Shown: positions 52,734 to 61,852 of the stretch, in pieces
How positions within the stretch are numbered: position 1 is the first letter of the stretch
Layout: each line of letters starts with the position of its first letter
Virus record (IMG/VR): IMGVR_UViG_3300025168_000032
Location: 1-64,000 of that record
Reading direction: 5' to 3' (one strand)
From: a virus
Length of the DNA stretch: 64,000 bases
Translations under genes and position numbers: made by a program
Notes under the pieces: generated by a model
Seen by the model: the letters and a program-made list of their open reading frames with translations, nothing else
Told to the model about the DNA's origin: nothing
Databases searched by the model: none

Positions 52734-55700
52734 TTTTTTAGTTGGTAACGAGTTATTGCCCAATGTTTATATAAAGGGCATAGAAATCCTCGAAGGACAC
52801 AATGACGACAATGCATCTCTTAGGGCCCATGTCTGCATTGTTGATACCTCTTCTTTAGGGGTTAAAAAACTGTGGTCTGATAACGACCGACTTACAACCG
52901 CAATGTCTATTCTATTTGTAGCAAGTAGTGAAGAAGAAATCGGAGATTTGATAACAGATGGAAATATAGATTTTTCTGAAAGAGCAATCCGCGAAAGGGC
53001 AAACAGTTTGCAAAGCAACATTATAGATTTTGTCTTCCCAACAATAATTAACAAAACATTTAATTCGAAGGTGGAGACATCTATCGATGATGGTTATAAG
53101 TATTTCAATTTCACTTTCGATTTCAAACACAATTTGTTAAAATCAGAATTGAAAATTTTCAGCGCTGTTTACCTAGATGAGGCAAAAGCATCCGCGACTG
53201 GTGGTTCTATAAAAATTATCCCGGAAATGTCGTATTACGGCCCCGTATCATCAGAGACCGTATTTCAGAAATCAAACATAAACAGAACGACAACGGTATT
53301 CTTAAACTCTAACGGTACCCAATATATAGGACCAGTTCATATGCACGAAGGGGGATATATGGCAGGATCTTACCACAAGAATGTGCCTCACTCTAAACTT
53401 ACAACATTAGAGGTTTTTAACTATAAAATAAAAGATTATAGAGAAATGAAACCCGACAGTTACAACAGAGAAAGCCAAATTAAAAAAGACAACAATTATA
53501 CTCCTTTTACTGAGTTATACGATACGGTCACATATTCCGGTAATATTTCTGCATTGTTTGGAATCAACGTCAGGGACATGTTGTTAAGGAAAACTAAATT
53601 TGGTAGAACACTAGAAGGACTAAACCCCGTTGTATTAAACTCTATTATGTCTAATTTTAAAATAAACAACCTTACGATAATAAGAGACAGGATTAAATTA
53701 GCCTATGGAACTAACAAGATCGGAAGTCCGATAGAGACTTATCGAGATTCAGTTAGCAAAGAATATATTATAACCTCTTATGACGAAAACAAACTTATAA
53801 AGCCATTAACTAGATTATCGAAAAACAAAGATTTTTATTATGATATGGTTATAGAAGAGTTGCCAATTTTAACTGCCGGAGAGGAGCCATTGTCAGGTCA
53901 ATTTTATAGAAACAATTTACAAGATTATAATATTGATGGAAGCATCAAGGAGATGTTTCTAGGCGAAAATAATATAAGATTTTTTGAATTTGAAGATTTT
54001 CTCATTAACGATAACAGGGTAGGCGAATATATGTATGAGGTAGAGTTATCGTTTAAAGACCCAACAATACCATTTGTACAAAGTCTTTTTGATAACATTT
54101 TAGAAACGTTCAAGAGGGTCACGGATTATTGTGATATGTTGTCTTCTAAGAAAAATTACAACTATGACATGGACCAAACAAGAGACAACTTTTTTGATAA
54201 TCAAGATTTCGAATATCAAGAAAATTACTCATCTGCCCCATGGGTTCAGGGACCCTTGGTGCTGGCTAAAATGTATTCTTACATGTACAACATGGGACAG
54301 GCTGACTTGTCGACTATTCTACAAAGCAATACTTCAAAATTAAACCCTAGGTTTGCAACAACTAAAAGTGCTAGCTCTTTTTTGGAAGAGATGGATAGAA
54401 TGATTCACAAAATGATAAATTATTTTTCTTTTTCACCAAGCCAAATAAAAGAAAACAGTCTTAAGGTTTTTCCTAAGAACACTCCAAGATCAACTTTGGT
54501 TAAAATCAGCCACAGATTCGAAAAAATATTCTTGCCTTTTGAAAATAGGAAGCGCTACAACTTTATAGAACCAAATTACACCTCGGGTGTGCCGAAGATA
54601 CAACCCGAGGAATTTTTAAATAGACTGTCCCAAGAAAGAAGCAAGCTGTTTACAGACGGCCCTGCAATCTATAGTTCCCAAGAGCCTGTTGATCCTGACA
54701 CATTATCTGGTCTTGTACAAACTACTGGTTTTTCTTACGGCTATATAAGCCCAATGTCCGTTCGGGATAAAGGAGTCCGGTTTGACCTAAAAGAACCAGA
54801 ATCTATTGATGTAAACAAATTTAATAAATTATTTGATAATGTTCAGAGGATTCCACCAGAGAGGCCGACAAGAAGAAAAAAAACAAGAAAGTCAAGGACA
54901 AGAAAAAGAAAATTTTCAAATTTAAATTTGTCTCCTAAGTTTTCTATACTTAGCCCTATCCCTATGAACTTCGAGGACACCGCAGAAGAAGAAATAACTA
55001 TTAATTCGGAAGAATATCTAGGTAATGATTCTTCTTTCGTCGTGTATGACAAGGACCTTGTTTTTAAATTGGAGCCTATTCCGGAGCAAAGTATGTCTGC
55101 GATAAGTAGCCAACTTTCGATAGCCCCACCAAGCAGGGTGGTGTCAAAAAATACTTTTGATATTGATAACAAACAAAATATTTTAAATAAGATTAAGAAC
55201 AATTCAACCCCTGAAGCATTTTCGTCAAGAGTTGCAAACTTGCCAAACCATATGAAGGCCCTGTTTTTATCAAAAGGTAAATCATCAAAAATTAACCTGT
55301 TCAAGCGGAAAGATAGATTAGTAGCTAAAGACACTGAATTGCTTAGCAAGGTTTCGTATTTTACTATCGTTAAGGTCGAGGTTCTGGTAGGTTATGAAGC
55401 TATAAAAGAAACGGGAGAAATGCTATTAAACAAGCCCATTTGGGATATGTTGGACCCAGATAGTTTACTCGATATGACAGGCTATTATTTCTGTAAGATG
55501 GTTTATCACGTAGACAAAGAACTCGGAATTGGAACAGACGACAGGACCAATCTAGCATTTACAAATAAATACTTTTTTATTTCCAGAGGTGATTTATACG
55601 ATCCCTCTTTGGCAGATGGCCAAAGTGATGATCTTGATTCTGACTTAGTTATCAGTGAATATTCTAACAGTATTGATTTCAACATGTCACAGGCGACTAG

Positions 55701-55854
55701 TAATATAGTAACCCAAATCAACAACTTTGTTTCAGGCCGGCCACAGGCTACAACAATTTCCACAGCTATACCCACTTCAACAACCACAACAACCACAGCA
55801 ACTCCCACTTTAACTAGTGGCACGACGACAGCTACAACAGGAGGTTCGTACTAA
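52726..55854 (+). CDS. Large structural protein with Thr-rich C-terminal tail
   Basis: 1042 residues. The bulk is mixed alpha/beta with no recognised family. Around residues 705-725 lies a strongly basic segment (RPTRRKKTRKSRTRKRKF) followed by the last structured part. The final 40 residues are Thr/Ala/Ser-rich (TAIPTSTTTTTTATPTL), like a mucin-type linker. It overlaps the gene before by 8 bases and the next by one (TAATG). It is probably part of the tail or fibre complex, and the flexible ends may allow attachment of other parts. Confidence 0.72.
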   Translation: MSDFLVGNELLPNVYIKGIEILEGHNDDNASLRAHVCIVDTSSLGVKKLWSDNDRLTTAMSILFVASSEEEIGDLITDGNIDFSERAIRERANSLQSNIIDFVFPTIINKTFNSKVETSIDDGYKYFNFTFDFKHNLLKSELKIFSAVYLDEAKASATGGSIKIIPEMSYYGPVSSETVFQKSNINRTTTVFLNSNGTQYIGPVHMHEGGYMAGSYHKNVPHSKLTTLEVFNYKIKDYREMKPDSYNRESQIKKDNNYTPFTELYDTVTYSGNISALFGINVRDMLLRKTKFGRTLEGLNPVVLNSIMSNFKINNLTIIRDRIKLAYGTNKIGSPIETYRDSVSKEYIITSYDENKLIKPLTRLSKNKDFYYDMVIEELPILTAGEEPLSGQFYRNNLQDYNIDGSIKEMFLGENNIRFFEFEDFLINDNRVGEYMYEVELSFKDPTIPFVQSLFDNILETFKRVTDYCDMLSSKKNYNYDMDQTRDNFFDNQDFEYQENYSSAPWVQGPLVLAKMYSYMYNMGQADLSTILQSNTSKLNPRFATTKSASSFLEEMDRMIHKMINYFSFSPSQIKENSLKVFPKNTPRSTLVKISHRFEKIFLPFENRKRYNFIEPNYTSGVPKIQPEEFLNRLSQERSKLFTDGPAIYSSQEPVDPDTLSGLVQTTGFSYGYISPMSVRDKGVRFDLKEPESIDVNKFNKLFDNVQRIPPERPTRRKKTRKSRTRKRKFSNLNLSPKFSILSPIPMNFEDTAEEEITINSEEYLGNDSSFVVYDKDLVFKLEPIPEQSMSAISSQLSIAPPSRVVSKNTFDIDNKQNILNKIKNNSTPEAFSSRVANLPNHMKALFLSKGKSSKINLFKRKDRLVAKDTELLSKVSYFTIVKVEVLVGYEAIKETGEMLLNKPIWDMLDPDSLLDMTGYYFCKMVYHVDKELGIGTDDRTNLAFTNKYFFISRGDLYDPSLADGQSDDLDSDLVISEYSNSIDFNMSQATSNIVTQINNFVSGRPQATTISTAIPTSTTTTTTATPTLTSGTTTATTGGSY

Positions 55855-57833
55855 TGTCTACCAAACTAAGAATAGCAGATATGGGAATAGATGAGTTGAT
55901 GTTAAATGGCGGAGGCGATGCAATTCGTGAACTTAGCTTTCAAGAAGAAAAATATGACTTTGAAGAAAACACAGTTGTACAAAGAATCGTAGCAACAACA
56001 GTAAAAGGTTTCGACATAACAAGTATTATGGCTTTCGGGCCTACATATTATAACCATAATGCTACGTTTGACATGCCTACTGATATTTCTTTCTTGAGTG
56101 GTATGGAGCTTCATAAGCAAACTAATTTTTTTAAAATTAATAATGACTACCTCTACAGTTCTATTGAATACGATACGTTCATTGCAGATAAAGACCACAG
56201 GATGATACCAACGGTTTATTTATCTACTGTTAGCTCGCAGAACATGAAAGAAGTTGATAATTTTACCCCATTCTCAACTAGCATCAATTCTAAAAAGATA
56301 AAGAACTTCAATACAGACCTTGAGTCTCACTACGTCGGCTCTGACGGGGCTATTGTGCAAAAGCGCTCTAGAGTCTTCTTCGGTTCGGAATATAGCTTTG
56401 GGATCGGTAACTCATCATTATCTGAGTTTCCTTACCACAACAAAATTATTTTTTCTGCTGTAAAAGAACAAACAATTTTGAGCATACTGAAGGACCCAAG
56501 AATCGACCTTTACGACAAAATAGTAAATGATTACATAGAATATCCCAAATCAGGAACTACATTTGAAATAGGAGGAGTTGAAAGAGAGGCCCACTCGGTC
56601 GACCTATTTAATCTTATAGGCCAAGGTAACTCCTCTTTCTCGAACGACCAAATGCTTGTTATGCCACCCTACGAAGAAAAATCTACAATGGAAGAAGAAT
56701 CAGCAAGATGGGCCGCAAACCTTAATATAAAATCAGCGGCGCTACTCGCTACCAGAAACCTTGGAGAAATATATGATGAAGAGCTAGCGGAATACGAGTG
56801 GTTATTTTTTAAAATTGAAAAATACGCAGGTGATAATACAAATGTATCTCCTGTTCAAACTTATATAGTGGCGGATACCACTGGTGATGTTATTTTAGCA
56901 GATACCCAAATCAAGCCTATGGAGCAATATACTTATATTGTTATGGGCTACGCCTTAGTAAAAGGCTCGGAATATTCTTATAGATTAGCGGATAAAAGAG
57001 AATCAGAGGAAGAAGTGAGATTTGAAATTGATGTTGTAATCAAGCCATCTATGAAAATTCTAGAGCTTCCACTTTTTCGAAAGTCAGTGTTTGTTACTAA
57101 GAAACCCCCAATACCTCCGTATGTAAAATTTATTAATAAATCAAATTCGAAAAGTAAAATAAAAATATTATTGGATCTACAAAGAGGTGAGCAAGCTTCT
57201 AAATTCGTATCAGTGCACGAGAAAGATAGTCAAATAATGAATTTCATTCCGGGTATTAACGAAGATGAAGACATAGAGTTTGAATATTCTGAACATCCCG
57301 GAAAATTTGAAATATTCAAATCATTTAGTAAAATTACAAATTATAATAGGCATGACACTTCTTTCATAGCTGAGAATGCGGTAGGCATGCCGTATGTTGT
57401 AATAGACGAAAAGATAAGAGCAAACAGAAAATATTATTATTTTTTTAGAACTATAAACGATTTTGGTTTACCCTCAAATCCGTCTCCTATATACGAAGTT
57501 GAGTTATTAAAGGATTCAGATGATTCTAAAATAATTGTTAATATAATTAAAGTTAATAACGAAATAGATTTACGGTTCCAGCCTGATGTAAAGTTCGGGC
57601 AATTTCTTCATGTCCTTCCCGCGTTCGCCCAGTCGCAAATAGTATACCCTCCCGAGTACAGCGGTGAAACATATAAAAAATTACTACCAAAATTTGGTTT
57701 AGGATATGCAGCGGAACCAGTTTGGGGTAGAAAATTTAAATTTAGGATTACTTCCACGAATACTGGTCGTAAAATAGATTTTAATATAATTTTTGACATT
57801 GTAAAAAGAGAATCAGAAGAAAATTTGAAATAG
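55854..57833 (+). CDS. Structural protein, unknown family
   Basis: 659 residues, beta-rich, with segments (YTYIVMGYALVKGSEYSYRL, YYYFFRTINDFGLPSNPSPIYEVELL) that resemble fibronectin type III-like strands. A DxxxxF-rich start (MGIDELMLNGGGDAIRELSF) is helical. It is followed by a 39-base gap with a strong AGGAG for the next gene. It is presumably a tail or fibre component. Its neighbours share the same general composition. Confidence 0.72.
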   Translation: MSTKLRIADMGIDELMLNGGGDAIRELSFQEEKYDFEENTVVQRIVATTVKGFDITSIMAFGPTYYNHNATFDMPTDISFLSGMELHKQTNFFKINNDYLYSSIEYDTFIADKDHRMIPTVYLSTVSSQNMKEVDNFTPFSTSINSKKIKNFNTDLESHYVGSDGAIVQKRSRVFFGSEYSFGIGNSSLSEFPYHNKIIFSAVKEQTILSILKDPRIDLYDKIVNDYIEYPKSGTTFEIGGVEREAHSVDLFNLIGQGNSSFSNDQMLVMPPYEEKSTMEEESARWAANLNIKSAALLATRNLGEIYDEELAEYEWLFFKIEKYAGDNTNVSPVQTYIVADTTGDVILADTQIKPMEQYTYIVMGYALVKGSEYSYRLADKRESEEEVRFEIDVVIKPSMKILELPLFRKSVFVTKKPPIPPYVKFINKSNSKSKIKILLDLQRGEQASKFVSVHEKDSQIMNFIPGINEDEDIEFEYSEHPGKFEIFKSFSKITNYNRHDTSFIAENAVGMPYVVIDEKIRANRKYYYFFRTINDFGLPSNPSPIYEVELLKDSDDSKIIVNIIKVNNEIDLRFQPDVKFGQFLHVLPAFAQSQIVYPPEYSGETYKKLLPKFGLGYAAEPVWGRKFKFRITSTNTGRKIDFNIIFDIVKRESEENLK

Positions 57834-57872
57834 TGTTCTAATTATAGAAGAAAACCTTTTTAGGAGAAAAAA

Positions 57873-58820
57873 ATGGCATTTTTAGACAATAGTGGGGATA
57901 TAATCCTCGATGCAGTATTAACAGACCACGGAAGGATGGTTTTGGCAAAGGGAGATGGGTCTTTCCAAATAACCAAGTTTGCTCTTGGGGATGAAGAAAT
58001 CGACTATTCTCTATATAATTCTTCCCACGCTAGCGGCTCGGCTTACTATGATTTGGAAATTTTACAAGTTCCGGTTCTTGAGGCATTCACAAATAATGCT
58101 TCATCAATGAAGTCAAAACTTGTTACGATGGGTAACAACAACCTGTTATACATGCCAGTTCTCAAGCTAAACACAAATTTAACAAACACGAAACAACACG
58201 GTTCAGGATCTCATATGGTTGCGGTTGATCGAGAAACAGAAGGAACAGATGCTGCCCAAACTGGTGCGGCTGTTGGCTATATCGGGACTGACGCAGTCCA
58301 AGGGATAATGTTTGGCCAAAGTCTAGAAGGCACAAATTATATAAGGATAGATCAAGGCCTTGATACTACTGAGGTCTCTCCTAAACAAAGAAGTTCGATT
58401 CGGGACATGATTGAGGCATCGTATATTATGCAAATTGATAATCGTCTTGGACGAATCGTAACGTCTGGCGGCGACAGGGTTTCTGAAGATTATATTGATG
58501 ATGACAATATCGCTTATTATACGGTAGACGCATCAGACGGGATTGTATTAGATAACACCGATGACTCTAATTCTACAACCCAAACTATTTCTGGTCCTCG
58601 TGGATCGATGCTTGAATTTAAAATTGAAGCATCACTTCAATTGCAAACGAGTACCTATTTATTTAACCAGCTTGGTGGAACAACCACCATGGTTCGAAAA
58701 GACGGCACAGCGGGAACTCAAAGTGTAAGATACATTGATTCCACTGTCAGAGTTACGGGCATGTCAACAGGTTATTCAATTGATGTACCTATCAGGTTTA
58801 TTAAAACAGTTACTAGCTAA
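57873..58820 (+). CDS. Tail-associated structural protein (HGR-type N-terminus)
   Basis: 315 residues. The N-terminal block (GDIILDAVLTDHGRMVLAKGDG, then ITKFALGDEEIDYSLY) looks like a common motif of phage proteins of this class and is shared with the protein at 51762. The middle is Gly/Asp-rich beta and the end is an OB-like strand set (RVTGMSTGYSIDVPIRFIKT). The TTTTTAGGAG ribosome site is strong. It may be a tail collar, fibre or decorating protein. Function is not known. Confidence 0.75.
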   Translation: MAFLDNSGDIILDAVLTDHGRMVLAKGDGSFQITKFALGDEEIDYSLYNSSHASGSAYYDLEILQVPVLEAFTNNASSMKSKLVTMGNNNLLYMPVLKLNTNLTNTKQHGSGSHMVAVDRETEGTDAAQTGAAVGYIGTDAVQGIMFGQSLEGTNYIRIDQGLDTTEVSPKQRSSIRDMIEASYIMQIDNRLGRIVTSGGDRVSEDYIDDDNIAYYTVDASDGIVLDNTDDSNSTTQTISGPRGSMLEFKIEASLQLQTSTYLFNQLGGTTTMVRKDGTAGTQSVRYIDSTVRVTGMSTGYSIDVPIRFIKTVTS

Positions 58821-58837
58821 CAAAAGAGAGACAAAAT

Positions 58838-59947
58838 ATGGCTAATTTTTATAAAAATTTAAATTCTAGTGGAGATATCGTCAATACTAGAACATTGCTT
58901 CACGAAGCAATCCCTTTAACGGGTACAATCGTGAGTGGAACTTACAACGCAGGAACCACCGAACATAATATCAAAGACTATAGTCACGGTATGTTTCAGT
59001 CTGTATATGACTATCCATACTTAAGTTCTTCTGCTAATCACATATTCGATATAACGATTGGCGTCGGGGCGAACTCAGCGTTATATGGTTCAGTTACCAG
59101 TCAAAAATCAAAGAAGAAGAATATCTACAATCAAATGGCTCAAGTCCTTATGGGATACGATGCTACTGGCTCTATTCTTCGTTTTGACGCCGACGGTGAT
59201 CTTCTTGCCGGTGGCACAAAAATTGATGATGGGTTCTTCATGAACTTTTCTAGACTTTTGGTTAAAGACGAGATTAAGAAAGGTTCGTTTGAGATGGAAC
59301 TCGGAGTTATTTCAGCGTTTGCAGAAGCGGGAACACTCCATGCGGAGAGAGTAAAAATAACAGACTCTAGCGGGTCAGACGGCTATTTGGTAAATTCACC
59401 AGTTGGCGAGTACGGAATTCTCTATGCTACTGCCTCTGTTTTGAATACTGACACGCTAGCAGCAAATCAATCATATGCTGTTGGATTATTATTCTATCAA
59501 GCTGGTATAGCATTTATTTCTGGATCTGTTTTCACAGATGCTGCTGACGGTGGTATTCTCAACAATGCTACAGCCACCAGCGCCCTTGGCAAAACGTCAG
59601 GAGTAACTGGACTTAATTTTGTTACTGGTTCTGAAATTTCTGCTTCGGCAAATGCAATTAGAAGTAGAATTTATAATGTACAATTCAACAATACAGTAGA
59701 ATTAAATTCGACAGTTTATTTCTGTCGTGTAAATCACAATGAGTATAATTATTCTTCTAATCCGACTTATCTTTCTGGATCTAAGCTTCGAGTCAAAACC
59801 AAAACAACAGACTTGCCTGTTTCATATATTACAACTGTTGGTCTTTATAATGACAACAACGAATTGATGGCAGTTTCTAAGTTGAGTGAACCGCTCAAGA
59901 AGACCCCAGATAATGAATTTACGATTAGGGTTAGATTGGATTACTAA
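58838..59947 (+). CDS. Structural protein, C-terminal domain shared with next gene
   Basis: 369 residues. The last about 90 residues (NHNEYNYSSNPTYLSGSKL, then ITTVGLYNDNNELMAVSKLS) match the C-terminal end of the protein at 59950, so these two are partial paralogues. The N-terminal half is beta-rich with a repeated Ser/Thr pattern. A C-terminal GLYND-type strand with a long linker resembles domains that bind other tail proteins. It follows its neighbour by 17 bases and precedes the paralogue by 2. Confidence 0.76.
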   Translation: MANFYKNLNSSGDIVNTRTLLHEAIPLTGTIVSGTYNAGTTEHNIKDYSHGMFQSVYDYPYLSSSANHIFDITIGVGANSALYGSVTSQKSKKKNIYNQMAQVLMGYDATGSILRFDADGDLLAGGTKIDDGFFMNFSRLLVKDEIKKGSFEMELGVISAFAEAGTLHAERVKITDSSGSDGYLVNSPVGEYGILYATASVLNTDTLAANQSYAVGLLFYQAGIAFISGSVFTDAADGGILNNATATSALGKTSGVTGLNFVTGSEISASANAIRSRIYNVQFNNTVELNSTVYFCRVNHNEYNYSSNPTYLSGSKLRVKTKTTDLPVSYITTVGLYNDNNELMAVSKLSEPLKKTPDNEFTIRVRLDY

Positions 59948-59949
59948 AA

Positions 59950-61110
59950 ATGTCTTTCTTCAAATTTCATGAAGACGATTTGTTTAACAATACGGTTGAA
60001 GCATATCCTGAGTATAAATTTTATATACAAAGTTCCTCAGTCTATATTGATGATACGCCAACACTTTCTGGTGCGTACTCTGATAATATAATTGGTGTAC
60101 CAAAGGGATTTGTGTCGCTGTATGAGTATAACATAGACAGGAGCACAACAGGTAAGATTTATCCGTTTGTTTTTAAAGACGGGGTCCGGAATACCTTCAA
60201 GAAAGAAACGAGAATAAATTATCAAGCTCGCAATTTACATGGCAACACGATAACTTCCTCATATAACATGTCAGCTAGTATAACAAGAATATATTATCCA
60301 ACAACTGTTGCGGAGGCAAGTAGGACATACTTAAAGCCCCTGAAAAACACGTTTAACCACTACGCTTATCTGAGCCCATTTTACCAATACTCTTCATCCT
60401 TTGGGGACAAGGCCACACAAGCAGCCAATTTAATTGCTATTCCATCTATTTTGTTTGGATCTTCAATAAAGAAAGGGTCGGTCAGATTAAGATATTATAT
60501 GACTGGTACTTTAATTGGCGAATTGCAAGATGAAAATCAAAATGGCGAGTTAATCCAGATAGGACCTGTAGGCTCAACAGGTTCCGGCTCTGTAGCAGGA
60601 GTGGTTTTATATAACGAAGGGTTTGTGGCACTGACCGGGTCATGGTCACTAAATACTGAAACACTGGTTTATGACGCATCTGACACTTCTAAGTGGATTT
60701 ATTTTGGTTACGGTGCAAATGATGGTAACACGACCCCAAGCCTAACATCCCTATCATCAAGTTTTTTAATGGAATATTCTGGTACCACCCACATACAGAC
60801 AATGACGATGTTAGCCCATGCGAAATACGGTGAATTAAATTACTCCAATAATCCGACTTATATAACCTCGTCTGACGCCTTCCAAATAGCGACTGGGTCT
60901 TTCTTATATATGGAGACTCCTCCGAAGATTAAAAATATTGTAAACACACAGTTTGCTGATGAAGTCCCGAAGTTTAAAAAGACAGTGTATATCAGTAAAA
61001 TTGGAATTTATGATAAAGACAAGAATTTGATTGGGATCGCCAAGATGGCAACCCCAGTAAGAAAACAAGAAGATCATGATTATACTTTTAAAATAAAACT
61101 TGACATTTAA
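59950..61110 (+). CDS. Structural protein, partial paralogue of the preceding gene
   Basis: 386 residues. The N-terminal half has a distinctive set of segments (SFFKFHEDDLFNNTVEAYPE, YLSPFYQYSSSFGDKATQAA). The C-terminal about 100 residues have NYSNNPTYITSSDAF and KIGIYDKDKNLIGIAKMATP, clearly related to the end of the protein before. No Shine-Dalgarno is obvious before the ATG, which lies two bases after the preceding stop, so coupling is likely. The -35 of the next promoter overlaps its last codons. It completes the tail module. Confidence 0.76.
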   Translation: MSFFKFHEDDLFNNTVEAYPEYKFYIQSSSVYIDDTPTLSGAYSDNIIGVPKGFVSLYEYNIDRSTTGKIYPFVFKDGVRNTFKKETRINYQARNLHGNTITSSYNMSASITRIYYPTTVAEASRTYLKPLKNTFNHYAYLSPFYQYSSSFGDKATQAANLIAIPSILFGSSIKKGSVRLRYYMTGTLIGELQDENQNGELIQIGPVGSTGSGSVAGVVLYNEGFVALTGSWSLNTETLVYDASDTSKWIYFGYGANDGNTTPSLTSLSSSFLMEYSGTTHIQTMTMLAHAKYGELNYSNNPTYITSSDAFQIATGSFLYMETPPKIKNIVNTQFADEVPKFKKTVYISKIGIYDKDKNLIGIAKMATPVRKQEDHDYTFKIKLDI

Positions 61111-61128
61111 TATATTATATGTTATAAT
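61100..61128 (+). promoter_or_regulatory. Perfect consensus sigma70 promoter with extended -10
   Basis: TTGACA at 61100-61105, 17-base spacer, TATAAT at 61123-61128, with TGT before the -10. Both hexamers are exact consensus. The start of transcription should fall near 61135, which is at most a couple of bases before the ATG of the RuvC gene at 61137. The -35 overlaps the end of the tail module. Confidence 0.9.
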
Positions 61129-61136
61129 ATTATATT

Positions 61137-61661
61137 ATGAAACAAGTTATTTTAGGTTTAGATGTTAGCACAAGTAGGGTTGGTATAACTATTTTAGATT
61201 CTAACACAAGTTTGATTGATTGTCAAGTAATTAAGCTAAACTCTAAAGATAAATTAGAAGATAGATGTTATCAGATAGAAAGATACTTGCAAGTTAATTA
61301 TAATAAATATCATATAGAAGAAATATTTATTGAGGCCCCATTTATTATGTTCTCTGGTGGAAAGACAACTGCTATGACAATGGCGAAATTGCAGAGATTC
61401 AATGGTATGGTATGTTGGATGGTTCGCAACTTGTATGGCATTTGTGCTGTTTCAATCGCTGCGAATAAAGCTAGAGGCCTTGTAGGCCTCAAGATAAAAC
61501 GTGGAGAAAAAACAAAACTTAAGGCTATTGAGTGGGTTCAAAAAGAGTATCCAAAAGATTTTATTGTTGAGTACACAAGATATGGAAACCCCAAGCCGGG
61601 AACTGATGATAAAGCAGATTCAATCATAATTGCAAGAGCGGGACTACTTATTGAAAAATAG
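61137..61661 (+). CDS. ruvC: RuvC-like Holliday-junction resolvase
   Basis: 174 residues with the RNase H-fold acidic set: Asp9 (ILGLDVSTSRVG), Glu66 (IFIEAPF) and Asp158/Asp161 (GTDDKADSII). Two basic stretches (GLKIKRGEKTKLK) may bind DNA. Phage RuvC-like enzymes resolve branched replication and recombination DNA before packaging; T4 itself uses the unrelated endonuclease VII. No ribosome site is seen upstream. Given the promoter at 61100, the message may be leaderless or nearly so. It has its own transcription start and is followed directly by a small membrane gene. Confidence 0.9.
   Translation: MKQVILGLDVSTSRVGITILDSNTSLIDCQVIKLNSKDKLEDRCYQIERYLQVNYNKYHIEEIFIEAPFIMFSGGKTTAMTMAKLQRFNGMVCWMVRNLYGICAVSIAANKARGLVGLKIKRGEKTKLKAIEWVQKEYPKDFIVEYTRYGNPKPGTDDKADSIIIARAGLLIEK
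61474..61490. repeat. Inverted repeat inside the RuvC gene
   Basis: Perfect 7-bp inverted repeat GAGGCCT and AGGCCTC around a 3-base loop TGT. It lies within coding sequence and is not followed by a T-run on either strand, so it is not a terminator. Its meaning is unknown and it may be a chance product of codons. Confidence 0.5.
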
Positions 61662-61669
61662 GAGTTGTT

Positions 61670-61810
61670 TTGAAAGCGATTTATTTTTTATGTTTTTGCT
61701 TGAACATATTGTTGTTTATGGTAGGTGTATCAATTGAATTGGGGTATGGTGCATTAGCGTTATCTTCGATTTCAGCAGGTCTTTGCTTGGCAGCTTATTT
61801 ACAAAAATAA
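61670..61810 (+). CDS. Tiny membrane protein, 46 residues
   Basis: 46 codons from TTG 61670, with AGGAG at 61660-61664 and a 5-base gap. The frame encodes MKAIYFLCFCLNILLFM followed by a Gly/Ala-rich second hydrophobic stretch ending in AAYLQK. Two membrane segments with a tight turn are predicted. It overlaps no other gene and starts nine bases after the RuvC stop. The SD and codon content support a real gene. It could be a holin-like or membrane-regulatory peptide, which is a guess. Confidence 0.65.
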   Translation: MKAIYFLCFCLNILLFMVGVSIELGYGALALSSISAGLCLAAYLQK

Positions 61811-61811
61811 T

Positions 61812-61840
61812 TTGACAAAGAAATTAGAATGTATTATATT
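61812..61840 (+). promoter_or_regulatory. Sigma70-type promoter
   Basis: TTGACA at 61812-61817, exactly 17 bases, TATATT at 61835-61840. The -10 falls on the first codons of the frame that would start at ATG 61829, so that ATG cannot be used from this transcript. Start of transcription is expected near 61847. Confidence 0.83.
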
Positions 61841-61852
61841 AAAGAATGTCCA

